In this document: in pieces, positions 8,831-18,300 of the stretch | Layout of the letters: each line of letters opens with the position of its first letter | How positions within the stretch are numbered: the first letter of the stretch is position 1 | Assembly: GCF_001440415.1 (NCBI RefSeq) | Contig: NZ_LLYA01000154.1 | Location: 46,400 to 110,399 of the forward strand | From: Bradyrhizobium retamae | Lineage (GTDB): Bacteria; Pseudomonadota; Alphaproteobacteria; Rhizobiales; Xanthobacteraceae | Direction: 5' to 3' | DNA length: 64,000 nt | Program-made: the position numbers and the translations under genes | Notes under the pieces: model-generated | Told to the model about the DNA's origin: nothing | The model's input: the letters and a program-made list of their open reading frames with translations, nothing else | Databases searched by the model: none

Positions 8831-10222
8831 TCATGGCTGCGACTTCGCAGCGCCGCCGCGCGCTGGCTCGGCCGGTGCCGGGCCGGTTTGTCCCTTTTGA
8901 TCGCCCTCGCCGCGCTCGCGCTTGCCGCGGCGCTCGCCATCGTTTGCTTGCCCCTCCTTGCCCGGACCTGCCTTGGCATCGGGGCTGCGGCTGCGCTTGC
9001 GCGGCGCGAGGTCGGCGGTTGGCGCCCTATCGTCGGTGCCAATCAAGACCTTGGCGCCGTCAGACAGATTGGCAAAGCCGGTGGTCACCACGCGGTCGGA
9101 GATCGAAAGCCCGCTCGCGATGACAGCATCGTGTTCGTTCTGCTGCGTCACCACGACTGGCTTGGCGGTCGCGACATTGTCGGGGCCGATCACATAGCTG
9201 AATGTCCCAACCGGACCACGTTGCACCGCCGAGCTCGGTACCACGATCGCCTTCTCCAGCGTTTCGACCTTCAGCCGCACATTGACAAACTGTCCGGGCC
9301 AGAGCTGGAGTTTGGCGTTGGGAAACTCCGCCTTCAGCTTAAGCGTGCCGGTGGTCGGATCGACCTGGTTGTCGATGCCTTTGAGCGTACCGGTGTCGAT
9401 GACGGTCACGCCGTCATTGCCGAACACGTCCACCGCCAGCACGCCTTTGGCGGCGGCAGCGTTGACCCGCACGATCTGCTGCTGCGGCAGACTGAACTGC
9501 ACCGCGATCGGCTGCAGTTGGGTGATGATAACGAGGCCGGTGACGTCGGAGGCGCGGATGATGTTGCCCTGATCGACCTGGCGCAGGCCGGCGCGCCCAG
9601 ACAACGGCGCGATGACCTTGGTATAGCCGAGCATCGCCTTGGCATTGTCGATCGCGGCCTGATCGGCCTGCACCAGCGCTTCCTGCTGGGCGACCACGGC
9701 GCGCTGCGTATCGGCCTGCTGCTTGGATCCGGCATTCGAGGCGGCAAGCTGCTGATAGCGCGCCAGATCGAGCTTCTGGTTGGCGAGCAGCGCTTCGTCC
9801 TGCGCCTTCTTCGCCACCGCCTGATCGTACTGCGCCTGGTAGATCACGGGATCGATTTCGGCCAGCACATCGCCCTGCTTGACGTCCTGACCTTCGACGA
9901 AGTTCACCTTGATCAGCTTGCCGTCGACCTGGGCGCGCACCGTCACCGTGTTCAGCGCGCGGACCGAGCCCACGGCATCGAGATAGACCGGCACATCCTG
10001 CGTGCGGGGCATAGCCGCCAGCACCGGCACCGGGAGATCGGGACGTGCACCGGGCCCGCCACGACCGGTCTGTTTCTGCTGAAAGGCGTTCCAGCCGAGA
10101 TAGCCGAGACCGCCGAGGATCAACAGCGTGATCGAAAGCGACACCATCCGCCGGCCAATGCCGCGTACGACCCGCTTTCCGGCCGTCTTCGGGTCGTCCT
10201 TCACTTCCGGCTTAAAGAGCAT
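8831..10222 (-). CDS. RND efflux periplasmic adaptor (membrane fusion protein, MdtA-like)
   Basis: A 463-residue adaptor. It has a cytoplasmic basic start, one membrane anchor (MVSLSITLLILGGLGYLGW), a barrel-sandwich half (AQVDGKLIKVNFVEGQDV), a coiled-coil hairpin (residues about 120-200) and the second lipoyl half (VIAPLSGRAGLRQVDQGN). The C-terminal 60 residues are a low-complexity basic tail rich in Lys, Arg and Gly, unusual for the family. I chose ATG 10222 (MLFKPEVKDD): it has GGAAAGG upstream and overlaps the end of the outer-membrane factor gene by 11 bases. The longer frame from 10321 reads through the upstream gene. It bridges the RND pump and the NodT-type channel. Confidence 0.92.
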   Translation of the reverse strand: MLFKPEVKDDPKTAGKRVVRGIGRRMVSLSITLLILGGLGYLGWNAFQQKQTGRGGPGARPDLPVPVLAAMPRTQDVPVYLDAVGSVRALNTVTVRAQVDGKLIKVNFVEGQDVKQGDVLAEIDPVIYQAQYDQAVAKKAQDEALLANQKLDLARYQQLAASNAGSKQQADTQRAVVAQQEALVQADQAAIDNAKAMLGYTKVIAPLSGRAGLRQVDQGNIIRASDVTGLVIITQLQPIAVQFSLPQQQIVRVNAAAAKGVLAVDVFGNDGVTVIDTGTLKGIDNQVDPTTGTLKLKAEFPNAKLQLWPGQFVNVRLKVETLEKAIVVPSSAVQRGPVGTFSYVIGPDNVATAKPVVVTQQNEHDAVIASGLSISDRVVTTGFANLSDGAKVLIGTDDRAPTADLAPRKRSRSPDAKAGPGKEGQANDGERRGKRERGEGDQKGQTGPAPAEPARGGAAKSQP

Positions 10223-11699
10223 CGACCGGCCTTTCCATCCTGGGCTCCCAGCCGCCCCCCAGCGCCTGATAGAGGCTGACGATTGCCAGCAGCCGGGCCA
10301 GTTGAGCCTGTGACAGCGCATCCTCGGCCTGGAACAATGTTAGCTGCGTATTTAGCACGACTACGATGTCGGCAGTCCCGGCCCGTAATTGCTGCTCGGA
10401 CAATTCAAACGCCCGCCGCGACGACGCCACGACCTCGCGCTGCAGCCGCAACCTCTCGGTGGTCTGGCGGATCGACATCAGGGCGTTATCGACATCGGCA
10501 AAGGCTTGCACCACCGTCTTGCGGTAGGTCTGCAGCAGTTCTTCCTGCAGCGCCTTGGTGAGCTCGAAATTGCCGAGGATCCGGCCGCCGTCGAAGATCG
10601 GTTGGGTCAGGCTGCCGACCATGCTGAAGAACGCGGCTTGCGGCTGAAACAGCGCCGTCAACGCCGAGCTTTGATAACCGCCCTGCCCCGTCAGTTGAAT
10701 GCTCGGAAAGAACTGCGCGCGGGCGCTGCCGACATTGGCGGTGGCCGAGGCAAGCTGCGCTTCCTGGCGGCGGATGTCGGGGCGTTGCGTCAGCAACTCG
10801 GAAGGCAGGCCCGGCGTGACGCGCGGCGCGGCAATCCGATTGAGTGTTCCGCCAGTGACACGCACGGATTCTGGCGGACGCGACACCAAAGTCGCCAGCG
10901 CATTGATGTTCTGGTCGAGCGTCTGCCGCAGCGGCGGCACCAGCGCGCGCTGATTGGCCACCACGCTTTCCTGTTGCGCGACGTCGAGGTCGGTACCGGT
11001 GCCGGCTCTGAAGCGCTCCTTGATGGCACTCAGGATGCGCTCGGCGCTCGCGATGTTTCGCTGTGCGGTACGAATCCGATCCTGCGCGGCGAGCACCTGG
11101 AAATAGGCATTGGCGACCGTCGTCAGCGTGGTCAGCGCGATGACGTCGCGGTCAAAGCGCCTGGCGACCGCAGTCTCCTCCGCCGCCTGAGCGGCGTCGC
11201 GGTTCTTGCCCCAGAAATCCAATTCGTAGCTCGCGCTGAGCGATGCCGAATAGTTGACCACCTCACGGCCGCCAATGGACAGTCCGCTGGCGCTCGAACC
11301 GGAGGTGCGGGAATAGCTCTCCGACCCGGTGCCGCTGAGAGTTGGCAGCAACGCAGCGCCCGCGATTCGTGCCTGCGCATCGGCCTGCCTGAACCGCGCG
11401 GTGGCGGCCGCAATGTCCAGATTGACGGTCTGCGCCTCTTCCATCAGGCCCGTCAGCTCCCGCGAACGAAATCCGCGCCACCAGTCCAGCGTCGGTGGTG
11501 CGTCTGCGGCCTTCGAAAGCCGGGCCGCCTTGTAGCCATCGGGTATGTCGAGCGCAGGGTCGGGAAGGTCCTTGGTCAGAATGCAGCCCGCGGAGCTGGC
11601 GACGAGCCCCAGCACGGCAAGCGATCGCGCCAGCCGCTTGCCGCCCGGAATGAGAACAGACCAACCTTCGATCGCAGCAGTTGCAATTCGCTGGGTCAC
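10212..11699 (-). CDS. NodT-family outer-membrane efflux lipoprotein
   Basis: A 495-residue TolC/OprM-type outer-membrane factor. The signal peptide ends in a lipobox (LVASSAGC), and the mature part has the two repeated OEP domains with helical tunnel segments (LDIAAATARFRQADAQARI). The start is GTG 11699 (VTQRIATAAIEGW), with GGAG seven bases upstream; the frame is open to 12074 but the extra 125 residues have no coding character. It is the first gene of the efflux operon, which is less common than having the adaptor first. It forms the exit duct for the pumps downstream. Confidence 0.92.
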   Translation of the reverse strand: MTQRIATAAIEGWSVLIPGGKRLARSLAVLGLVASSAGCILTKDLPDPALDIPDGYKAARLSKAADAPPTLDWWRGFRSRELTGLMEEAQTVNLDIAAATARFRQADAQARIAGAALLPTLSGTGSESYSRTSGSSASGLSIGGREVVNYSASLSASYELDFWGKNRDAAQAAEETAVARRFDRDVIALTTLTTVANAYFQVLAAQDRIRTAQRNIASAERILSAIKERFRAGTGTDLDVAQQESVVANQRALVPPLRQTLDQNINALATLVSRPPESVRVTGGTLNRIAAPRVTPGLPSELLTQRPDIRRQEAQLASATANVGSARAQFFPSIQLTGQGGYQSSALTALFQPQAAFFSMVGSLTQPIFDGGRILGNFELTKALQEELLQTYRKTVVQAFADVDNALMSIRQTTERLRLQREVVASSRRAFELSEQQLRAGTADIVVVLNTQLTLFQAEDALSQAQLARLLAIVSLYQALGGGWEPRMERPVDAL

Positions 11700-12089
11700 A
11701 CCCGTTCTCCACCGGGCAAATCCCGGCCCGGCGCAATTTGAGCGCTTCTCCTGTTGGGCTGCGACACGTTCACGGGGGTGATGCTTCCGTTGGAACCGAA
11801 CTCCGATATTAGCCTTGCGATCAGCACGCGGACAGCCCCGCGCAGTCCTCGCCGGTCGTGCGTTCAGGTGCGTAAAACGGGCAACAAGGAGCTCACTTCC
11901 CCTTGTTTTATAGGTTTGGAACGATGTCGGGACGCCGCAGGACCGTCGAATTCTTACGAAGATTTCATGGGGTTTTTCCCCTGTTCTGACGTCCGGCACC
12001 GGCTCATCGCACAGCGGAGCCCCGGCCTGTGGCCGATTCGAAACTCCGGGAACAGGCCCTCCATATCTCATCATGCAATGGAGGCCGAA
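11700..12089. other. Intergenic region upstream of the efflux operon
   Basis: A stretch without a supportable gene, between the divergent efflux operon and the cfa side. It must hold the efflux promoter. A small GGGG-TTTTT-CCCC hairpin lies around 11969-11981. No regulator gene is adjacent, so any efflux control is encoded elsewhere. Confidence 0.4.
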
Positions 12090-12305
12090 ATGCGAGTCGC
12101 GGTAGTGGGTTCGAGAATCAGCGGCAATGCTTCTGCGTCAACCCGCGCGGCGCTCTGTCTCCACGAGGAATGCAGCGGCCGGTCCCACGGCGGCCTTCAA
12201 TACCAGCTTGGCGAGTGGAAAAATCAACGTCTATACTTCGCCCGCGTTGTCCACCCGTGCCAAGCATTGGAGCAGGGTCGATCGGCCATGCGAAGCCCCG
12301 GGTAA
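12090..12305 (+). pseudogene. Degraded start of an FAD/NAD-dependent oxidoreductase
   Basis: An ATG with a strong ribosome binding site (GGAGG five bases upstream) opens a 71-codon frame beginning MRVAVVGSRISGN. This closely resembles the Rossmann dinucleotide-binding start VAVVGSGISGN of COG2907-type oxidoreductases, which I know to be frequent neighbours of cyclopropane-fatty-acid synthase genes. The second glycine of GxGxxG is replaced by Arg. About 30 residues on, LCLHEECSGRSHGG could be a decayed version of the usual YERE...GGHSH segment. Then similarity is lost and the frame stops. I infer a gene remnant left by internal deletion; a short unrelated protein cannot be excluded. Confidence 0.4.
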
Positions 12306-12327
12306 ACCGCAATTCGATGGATCGCAC

Positions 12328-13557
12328 ATGCCCGAGTTGATTTCGGTCACATCGGAAACTGTAGACGCGACGTTTCCGGAATTGCCCCGCATGGTCCGGC
12401 TGGCGCTGGGCTTTGGTTCAAAGCTGCAACAAGGCACGCTCGACGTGACACTGGCCGATGGCCGCGTGGTCCGGTTGGGCGGCAACGGGCCGGGTCCTGC
12501 CGCCGTGATGAAGATTTATGACTACGGCTTTGCCTCGCGGCTCCTGCGCGGCGGCGACATCGGCATTGCGGAAGCCTATCTGCGCGGTGAATGGGACACG
12601 CCCGATCTCACGCAATTCCTCTATCTGTTCTGCGTCAACCAGGACTGGATGCAGACGATGCTAGTCGCCAATCCGCTGACGCGCACCTTCCAGGCCGTCA
12701 GGCATTGGCTCAACCGCAACACAAAGCGGCAGGCTCGCCGCAACATCTATGCACATTACGATATCGGCAACGCCTTCTACTCGGCGTGGCTCGATCCGAG
12801 CATGACCTATTCGTCGGCGCTGTTCGAGGACGACACGCCCGATCTGACGGCCGCGCAGCACAACAAATACCGGCGGCTCGCCGAGGCCATCGATCTGCGG
12901 CCGGGCCAGAAGCTGTTGGAGATCGGCTGCGGATGGGGCGGCTTTGCCGAATACGCTGCCAAGACGTTCGGCGCCAGGGTGGTCGGGCTCACCATCAGCA
13001 AGGAACAGCGCGAGTTCGCACAGGCGCGCATTCAGAACGCCGGACTCAGCGATAGGGTCGAGATCAAGCTGCAGGACTACCGCGACGAGCGCGACCGCTA
13101 CGACCGGATCGTCTCGATCGAGATGATCGAGGCGGTTGGCGAGCAATTCTGGCCGAAATATTTTTCACAGTTGCGCGACCGCCTGTTGCCGGGTGGCCTC
13201 GCCGGTATCCAGGCCATCACCATCCAGGACAGCCTGTTCCAGGCCTATCGCCGCGAAGTCGACTTCATCCAGCGCTACGTCTTTCCGGGCGGCATGCTGC
13301 CGTCGCCGCAGATCCTGAAAACGCTCGGCGAACGCTTCGGCGTTCCCGTCATCCGCGAACGTATCTTTGGGCAAGATTATGCCAAGACGCTTGCGATCTG
13401 GCGAAGCAATTTCCGCGCGGCCTGGCCGAACCTGACGCCGTCGGGTTTCGACGATCGCTTCCTGCGGCTGTGGGAATATTACCTCGCCTATTGCGAGGCC
13501 GGTTTCCTGTCCGGAAATATCGACGTGCGCCAGGTGGTGTTTGCGAAATCGGGCTGA
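12328..13557 (+). CDS. cfa: Cyclopropane-fatty-acyl-phospholipid synthase
   Basis: A 409-residue enzyme that transfers a methylene group from S-adenosylmethionine to cis double bonds of membrane phospholipid acyl chains. The SAM-binding motif is LLEIGCGWGGFAEYAA, preceded by the family signature HYDIGNAFYSAWLDPSMTYS and followed by SIEMIEAVGEQFWPKYF. Length matches the family. I chose ATG 12328 (MPELISVTSE); an in-frame start at 12127 would add 67 residues without family resemblance, overlapping the oxidoreductase remnant in another frame. The gene stands alone here, without the oxidoreductase and DUF1365 partners often seen with it. Cyclopropane fatty acids protect membranes against acid and stationary-phase stress. 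Confidence 0.93.
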   Translation: MPELISVTSETVDATFPELPRMVRLALGFGSKLQQGTLDVTLADGRVVRLGGNGPGPAAVMKIYDYGFASRLLRGGDIGIAEAYLRGEWDTPDLTQFLYLFCVNQDWMQTMLVANPLTRTFQAVRHWLNRNTKRQARRNIYAHYDIGNAFYSAWLDPSMTYSSALFEDDTPDLTAAQHNKYRRLAEAIDLRPGQKLLEIGCGWGGFAEYAAKTFGARVVGLTISKEQREFAQARIQNAGLSDRVEIKLQDYRDERDRYDRIVSIEMIEAVGEQFWPKYFSQLRDRLLPGGLAGIQAITIQDSLFQAYRREVDFIQRYVFPGGMLPSPQILKTLGERFGVPVIRERIFGQDYAKTLAIWRSNFRAAWPNLTPSGFDDRFLRLWEYYLAYCEAGFLSGNIDVRQVVFAKSG

Positions 13558-13608
13558 TCGCCCTGCCCCAACGCTGGCTTGTATGGCTGGCGGCCCTCCT
13601 TTAGGGTC

Positions 13609-13623
13609 GCCTAACGATTAGGC
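13609..13623. promoter_or_regulatory. Perfect palindrome before the cysteine synthase gene
   Basis: GCCTAA-CGA-TTAGGC, six-base perfect arms, centred about 30 bases before the cysteine synthase ATG. A related half (TTTAGGGTCGCC) precedes it. The location between likely promoter and start suits an operator for a dimeric repressor. The cognate regulator is unknown. Confidence 0.4.
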
Positions 13624-13646
13624 AAACAAACCGGCGATTCAAAGAC

Positions 13647-14687
13647 ATGGCCTTCAACAAAGACGTCATCGAAGCGATCGGCAACACGCCCCTCATCAAG
13701 CTGAAGCACGCTTCGGAAGCGACCGGCTGCACCATTCTCGGCAAGGCCGAATTCATGAATCCCGGCCAGTCGGTCAAGGACCGCGCGGGCAAATGGATGA
13801 TCCTCGAAGCCGAAAAGCGCGGCGATCTCAGACCGGGCGGGCTCGTGGTGGAATCAACCGCCGGCAATACCGGCATCGGGCTGGCCGTGGTCGCCAGCGC
13901 CCGCGGTTACCGCACGCTGATTCTGATCCCGGAAACGCAGAGCCAGGAAAAGAAGGACATGCTGCGGCTGTGCGGCGCCGAGCTCATCGAAGTGCCGCAA
14001 CTACCCTATTCCAATCCGAACAATTATCAGCACGTCGGACGGCGGCTGGCTGACCAGCTTCGCAAGACCGAGCCAAACGGCGTGCTGTTCGCCGACCAGT
14101 GGAACAATCTCGACAACGCCAAGGCGCACTACGAGTCCACCGGCCCCGAGATCTGGGAGCAAACCGGCGGCAAGGTCGACGGCTTTATCTGCTCGGTGGG
14201 CACCGGCGGCACGCTCGCGGGCGTCAGCCGCTTTCTGAAGGAAAAGAACAAGGACATCGTGACCGCCTGCGCCGATCCGCACGGCTTCGCGATGTACGAG
14301 CTGTTCAAGCATGGCACCGCCAAATCGACGCCAGGCGACTCGATCACTGAAGGCATCGGGCTCGGCCGTGTCACGCCCATCATCGAGACCGCTGTTGTCG
14401 ATGACGCTTTCCTGATTTCCGACGAGGAAGCCGTAACGGTGATCTACGAACTGCTCGAGCAGGAAGGCCTGTGCCTCGGCGGCTCCACCGGTATCAACGT
14501 CGCCGGCGCGATCCGATTGGCAAAGCAGCTCGGACCCGGCAAGACCATCGTCACCGTGCTGGCCGATTCCGGCGGCCGCTATCAGTCAAAGCTGTTCAAT
14601 CCGGCATTCATGCGCTCGAAGAACCTGCCGGTGCCGGCATGGCTGGAAAAGCGTACCAAGATCGACGTGCCGTTCGAGAAGGTGTGA
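13647..14687 (+). CDS. Cysteine synthase (O-acetylserine sulfhydrylase family)
   Basis: A 346-residue PLP enzyme of fold type II. It makes L-cysteine from O-acetylserine and sulfide in the cytoplasm. The PLP lysine is in PGQSVKDRAGKWM, the substrate loop is ESTAGNTGIG, and the phosphate-binding glycines are in SVGTGGTLAG. It is about 20-30 residues longer than E. coli CysK; the C-terminal segment (FMRSKNLPVPAWLEKR) is typical of an alphaproteobacterial subgroup. It is not linked to cysE or sulfate-assimilation genes. A palindrome upstream could serve in regulation. Cystathionine beta-synthase is a less likely alternative given the lack of a CBS domain. Confidence 0.88.
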   Translation: MAFNKDVIEAIGNTPLIKLKHASEATGCTILGKAEFMNPGQSVKDRAGKWMILEAEKRGDLRPGGLVVESTAGNTGIGLAVVASARGYRTLILIPETQSQEKKDMLRLCGAELIEVPQLPYSNPNNYQHVGRRLADQLRKTEPNGVLFADQWNNLDNAKAHYESTGPEIWEQTGGKVDGFICSVGTGGTLAGVSRFLKEKNKDIVTACADPHGFAMYELFKHGTAKSTPGDSITEGIGLGRVTPIIETAVVDDAFLISDEEAVTVIYELLEQEGLCLGGSTGINVAGAIRLAKQLGPGKTIVTVLADSGGRYQSKLFNPAFMRSKNLPVPAWLEKRTKIDVPFEKV

Positions 14688-14704
14688 GCGGGCTATGTCG
14701 TAGA

Positions 14705-14785
14705 GTGGGCAAAGGCGCTCTTCCGCCGTGCCCACCACCTATCGGACCGCGATACAGTTGGTGGGCACGCTTCGCTTTGCCCCCC
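14705..14785. repeat. REP-like palindromic element, paired hairpin units
   Basis: Two units of the same word flank a short spacer. The first hairpin is GTGGGC (14705-14710) against GCCCAC (14730-14735), with GGCG/CGCC inner pairing. The second unit (14760-14785) reads GTGGGCACGCTTCGC then TTTGCCCCCC. Elements with GTGGGCA and TTTGCCCAC ends are dispersed between genes in Bradyrhizobium chromosomes. Placed between the convergent cysteine synthase and aapP genes, it may also act as a bidirectional terminator. Confidence 0.6.
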
Positions 14786-14796
14786 TACGCGACCGA

Positions 14797-15540
14797 TCAA
14801 TGCCGCAAGATCTGGCTCAGGAACAGCTTCGTCCGCGCGTGCTGCGGGTTGGCGAAGAATTCATGCGGCGTGTTTGATTCGATGACCTGGCCCGCGTCCA
14901 TGAAGACGACGCGGTTGGCGACTTCGCGGGCAAATCCCATCTCGTGGGTGACCACCAGCATGGTCATGCCTTCCTTCGCGAGATCGACCATGGTGTCGAG
15001 CACTTCCTTGACCATTTCCGGGTCGAGCGCCGAGGTCGGTTCGTCGAACAGCATCACCTTCGGATTCATCGTCAGTGCGCGGGCAATGGCGACGCGTTGC
15101 TGCTGACCGCCCGACATTTGGCCGGGATATTTGTTGGCCTGATGCGGGATCTTGACCCGCTCCAGGAATTTCATCGCGGTCGCCTCGGCGTCCTTTTTCG
15201 GAATGTTGCGTACCCAGATCGGCGCCAGCGTGCAGTTCTCCAGCACGGTCAGGTGCGGAAACAGGTTAAAGCTCTGGAACACCATGCCAACCTCGCGGCG
15301 GACTTCATCCACCCGCCGCAGGTTCGGCCCGAGTTCGATGCCCTCGACCACGATCTGGCCTTCCTGGAATTCCTCCAGCGCGTTGATGCAGCGGATCAGC
15401 GTCGACTTGCCCGAGCCCGACGGGCCGCAGATCACGATGCGCTCGCCCTTGGCGACATCGAGGTTGATGTCGCGCAGGACGTGAAAATCGCCGTACCATT
15501 TGTTGAGTGCGTTGATGCCAACGATCGAGTTTGCGGTCAT
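14797..15540 (-). CDS. aapP: General L-amino-acid ABC transporter, ATP-binding protein
   Basis: A 247-residue ABC ATPase of the polar amino-acid uptake class. Walker A is GPSGSGKST (residues 39-47), the Q-loop is [13 protein letters not shown], the signature is MSGGQQQR, Walker B is VMLFDEP and the switch histidine lies in VVTHEMGFA. It is the last gene of aapJQMP and energises uptake of a broad range of L-amino acids across the inner membrane. Ten bases separate it from aapM. The operon order J-Q-M-P and the long fused-looking permeases distinguish Aap from the shorter Gln/His systems. Confidence 0.93.
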   Translation of the reverse strand: MTANSIVGINALNKWYGDFHVLRDINLDVAKGERIVICGPSGSGKSTLIRCINALEEFQEGQIVVEGIELGPNLRRVDEVRREVGMVFQSFNLFPHLTVLENCTLAPIWVRNIPKKDAEATAMKFLERVKIPHQANKYPGQMSGGQQQRVAIARALTMNPKVMLFDEPTSALDPEMVKEVLDTMVDLAKEGMTMLVVTHEMGFAREVANRVVFMDAGQVIESNTPHEFFANPQHARTKLFLSQILRH

Positions 15541-15550
15541 GGTGATGTAC

Positions 15551-17074
15551 TCAGTTGCGACGATGTGCGTTCAGCCGGTTCTCGACGAACAGCGAGTAAC
15601 GCGACATCCCGAAGCAGAAGACGAAATAGATCAGTCCGGTGAAAGCAAAGCCGGTGAACAGCGTCGTCGGCGTCGACCAGACCGGATCGCTGAAGGAAGC
15701 CCTGAGCTGCCCCAGGAGATCGAACAGCGCGACGATCGAGACCAGCGAGGTATCCTTGAACAGCGCGATGAAGCTGTTGACGAGACCGGGGATGACGTGG
15801 CGCAGCGCCTGCGGCATCACGATCAGCGCCGTGGTCTTGGCCCAGGACAGGCCAAGCGCGCTCGCCGCCTCGCCCTGCCCGCGCGGGATCGCCGCGAGGC
15901 CGCCCCTGATGACTTCGGCCTGATAGGCGCCCGCGAACAGCGCGATGCCGATCAGGGCACGCATCAGCCCATCGATGGTGAAGCCGGTCGGTACGAATAG
16001 TGGCAGCATATAGGTTGCAAAGAACAGCACGGTGATCAGCGGAACGCCGCGCCAGAATTCGATGAAGGCGATCGAGAAAATACGGATCAGCGGAATGGTC
16101 GAGCGCCGCCCCAGCGCGAGCGCAATGCCGACCGGCATCGAAGCGACGATGCCGGTGACGGATACCACCAGCGTCACCAGAAGGCCGCCCCACAAGCGTG
16201 TGTCGACCTCCGGAAGTCCACCGCTGTCGAGCCCCATCACGGCGATCACCAGGGCGATGGCGACAAAGATCCCAAGGCAGGTGATCAGCGGCCGCCAGCC
16301 GGACCGCAGGCCGCCGCCAAGCCAGAACAGCAGCGCCGACACGATCACGGCAGTTGCCCCGAGATCCGCCCAGACCGGACGGCCAAAAGCCTGGATCTGA
16401 TCGCGCAGCCAGGTTAGCGGCAACAGCACCCAGCCGACCACCGTGCTCACCAGCACGATCAGCTTGCCGATGACCCATAGCAGCGGTCCGATGATGGCCG
16501 TCGTCTCGCCGGAGGCCACCAGCTTCCTGCCGCCGTCTCCGATACTGTCGTTGAAGCCCGAGAGAAGCCCGGCGGTCCAGCTCACGCCGAAGCCGCCGAG
16601 TCCGCCGCCGCGCAGCAGGAAGAAGGCGACGACAGGTAACGCCACGAAGAACAGAATGGCGTTGGGACCCTTGGCCGGCAGCCGCGGAATCAGCAGCGGC
16701 ACCAACAGGATCGCGGCAAGAATGAACGTGAGATTGACGCGCCAGCGCTCCGGCTCCGGATAGAAGCCATAGATGAACTGCGAAAACTTGGCCTGAATAA
16801 AGGGCCAGCAGGCGCCAACCACATCGGTCGGATTTTTCGGGAGGCAGGCGGTGCGGTCGTTGCCGATCCAGACCGCATCGACGAACGCGAACTTCACGGC
16901 CGGAACAACGGTGACCCACAGCAACAACAGGCTGACGATCGTGATCAGGATGTTGGTCGGCGAATTGAGCAGGCGCGTACGCAGGAAGCCAACGAACCCG
17001 GTGGTCTTCACCGGCGCGGCCCGCTCGGGCACGAGGTCTTGGCGGACGAAAATGGATGAAGTCGTGTCGCTCAT
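15551..17074 (-). CDS. aapM: General L-amino-acid ABC transporter, permease
   Basis: A 507-residue permease with a long N-terminal hydrophobic half and the conserved transport domain at the C-terminus. The ABC-contact EAA loop is [22 protein letters not shown]. The start is ATG 17074 (MSDTTSS), whose ATGA overlaps the stop of aapQ by four bases; the longer frame from 17101 only reads into aapQ. A completely different frame of nearly the same length on this strand is a GC-driven shadow. AapM and AapQ together form the membrane channel. Confidence 0.93.
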   Translation of the reverse strand: MSDTTSSIFVRQDLVPERAAPVKTTGFVGFLRTRLLNSPTNILITIVSLLLLWVTVVPAVKFAFVDAVWIGNDRTACLPKNPTDVVGACWPFIQAKFSQFIYGFYPEPERWRVNLTFILAAILLVPLLIPRLPAKGPNAILFFVALPVVAFFLLRGGGLGGFGVSWTAGLLSGFNDSIGDGGRKLVASGETTAIIGPLLWVIGKLIVLVSTVVGWVLLPLTWLRDQIQAFGRPVWADLGATAVIVSALLFWLGGGLRSGWRPLITCLGIFVAIALVIAVMGLDSGGLPEVDTRLWGGLLVTLVVSVTGIVASMPVGIALALGRRSTIPLIRIFSIAFIEFWRGVPLITVLFFATYMLPLFVPTGFTIDGLMRALIGIALFAGAYQAEVIRGGLAAIPRGQGEAASALGLSWAKTTALIVMPQALRHVIPGLVNSFIALFKDTSLVSIVALFDLLGQLRASFSDPVWSTPTTLFTGFAFTGLIYFVFCFGMSRYSLFVENRLNAHRRN

Positions 17075-18276
17075 CCGCCCATGCTCCGGCTGATCCGCCA
17101 TCCATAGAAACTCATGATTGCGCTGGTGACCAGCGAGATCAGGAGATAGACGCCCATGGTGATACCGATGATTTCGATCGCCTGCCCGGTCTGGCTCAGC
17201 GTGGTTCCGGCGAACACCGAGACCAGATCGGGATAGCCGATCGCGACCGCCAGCGAGGAGTTCTTGGTCAGGTTGAGATACTGGTTGGTGAGCGGGGGCA
17301 GAATCACGCGCATCGCCTGCGGGATTACGATCAGCCGCAATACCGAGCCGCGCTGCAGTCCGAGCGAGGAACCGGCTTCCATCTGGCCCTTGTGCACGGA
17401 GAGAATACCCGCGCGCACGATCTCGGCGATGAAGGCCGCCGTGTAGGTCGACAGCGCCAGTGTCAGCGCGACGAACTCCGGTATCAGGCGTGAGCCCCCG
17501 GCGAAGTTGAAGCCCCTGAGCACGGGCACCTCAAACGTGACAGGTGCGCCGAAAATCAGCACGCTGAGCAACGGCAGGCCGACCACCATGCCCAGCGCGT
17601 AAGGCCAGACCTTGATCACCTTGCCGCTTTGGAAGAGCTGACGGCGCGCGTAGCGCCACAACATGATCGCGGCGACGATCGCAACCAGCAGGGCGACGAC
17701 GAACGGCTCGAAGCCAGCCTCCCCGATGGGCTTCGGAATGACCAGGCCGCGGTTGCTGAGAAAGAAACTGTCGAAGACCGAGATGCTCTGCCGCGGATTG
17801 GGCAAAGCGGCGAGCACCGCGAGGTACCAGAACAGGATCTGGAACAGCAGCGGCAGGTTGCGGATCAGTTCGACATAGCCGCCCGAGATTCGCGCCAGTA
17901 GCCAGTTCGGCGACAGCCGGCCGAGGGCAACCAGGAAGCCGATCAGGGTGGCGAAGAAGATGCCGATCACCGAGACCAGCAACGTGTTGAGCAGGCCAAC
18001 CACAAAGACGCGCGTGTAGGGATCGGACCCCGAATAGGGGATCAGGCTCTGGCTGACGTCAAAGCCGGCATTGTTGGCAAGAAAGCCGAAGCCCGCCGTG
18101 ATCCGCTGCGCCTGCAAATTGGCGCGGGCATTGGCGACGATCTCGTAGGAGATCCAGGCGAGTGCGGCGACGAACAGGAGCTGGAGGACGAAGCCGCTCC
18201 AGCCAGCGCGGCCGCCGAGCGCGCGCTGCAGCCTGGGAAGTAGCTGCGACGGTGGTTTTCGGGGTTCGATGGCCAT
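17071..18276 (-). CDS. aapQ: General L-amino-acid ABC transporter, permease
   Basis: A 401-residue integral membrane protein with about eight spans. The EAA-type loop reads MEAGSSLGLQRGSVLRLIVIPQA and the segment NTLLVSVIGIFFATLIGFLVAL starts the transport domain. It pairs with AapM, whose start overlaps its stop. It lies 24 bases after aapJ. The extended periplasmic insertion between the first spans (LANNAGFDVSQSLIPYSGSD) is characteristic of AapQ/BztB proteins. Confidence 0.93.
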   Translation of the reverse strand: MAIEPRKPPSQLLPRLQRALGGRAGWSGFVLQLLFVAALAWISYEIVANARANLQAQRITAGFGFLANNAGFDVSQSLIPYSGSDPYTRVFVVGLLNTLLVSVIGIFFATLIGFLVALGRLSPNWLLARISGGYVELIRNLPLLFQILFWYLAVLAALPNPRQSISVFDSFFLSNRGLVIPKPIGEAGFEPFVVALLVAIVAAIMLWRYARRQLFQSGKVIKVWPYALGMVVGLPLLSVLIFGAPVTFEVPVLRGFNFAGGSRLIPEFVALTLALSTYTAAFIAEIVRAGILSVHKGQMEAGSSLGLQRGSVLRLIVIPQAMRVILPPLTNQYLNLTKNSSLAVAIGYPDLVSVFAGTTLSQTGQAIEIIGITMGVYLLISLVTSAIMSFYGWRISRSMGG

Positions 18277-18300
18277 CGCCGCAGCCCCTCTCGCAGGCGC

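Noticed and set aside
8789..10279. 496-codon frame antisense to the efflux adaptor
   Set aside because: Shadow of the adaptor gene, with no domain of its own.
10212..12074. A 620-residue version of the outer-membrane factor
   Set aside because: The extra 125 residues have no coding character; GTG 11699 has a good ribosome binding site and leads straight into the lipoprotein signal.
12127..12327. N-terminal extension of cyclopropane synthase by 67 residues
   Set aside because: No resemblance to the family start; the segment overlaps the oxidoreductase remnant in another frame.
15537..17105. 522-codon frame in the same direction as aapM
   Set aside because: Out-of-frame shadow; the aapM frame encodes the permease motifs and is coupled to aapQ.
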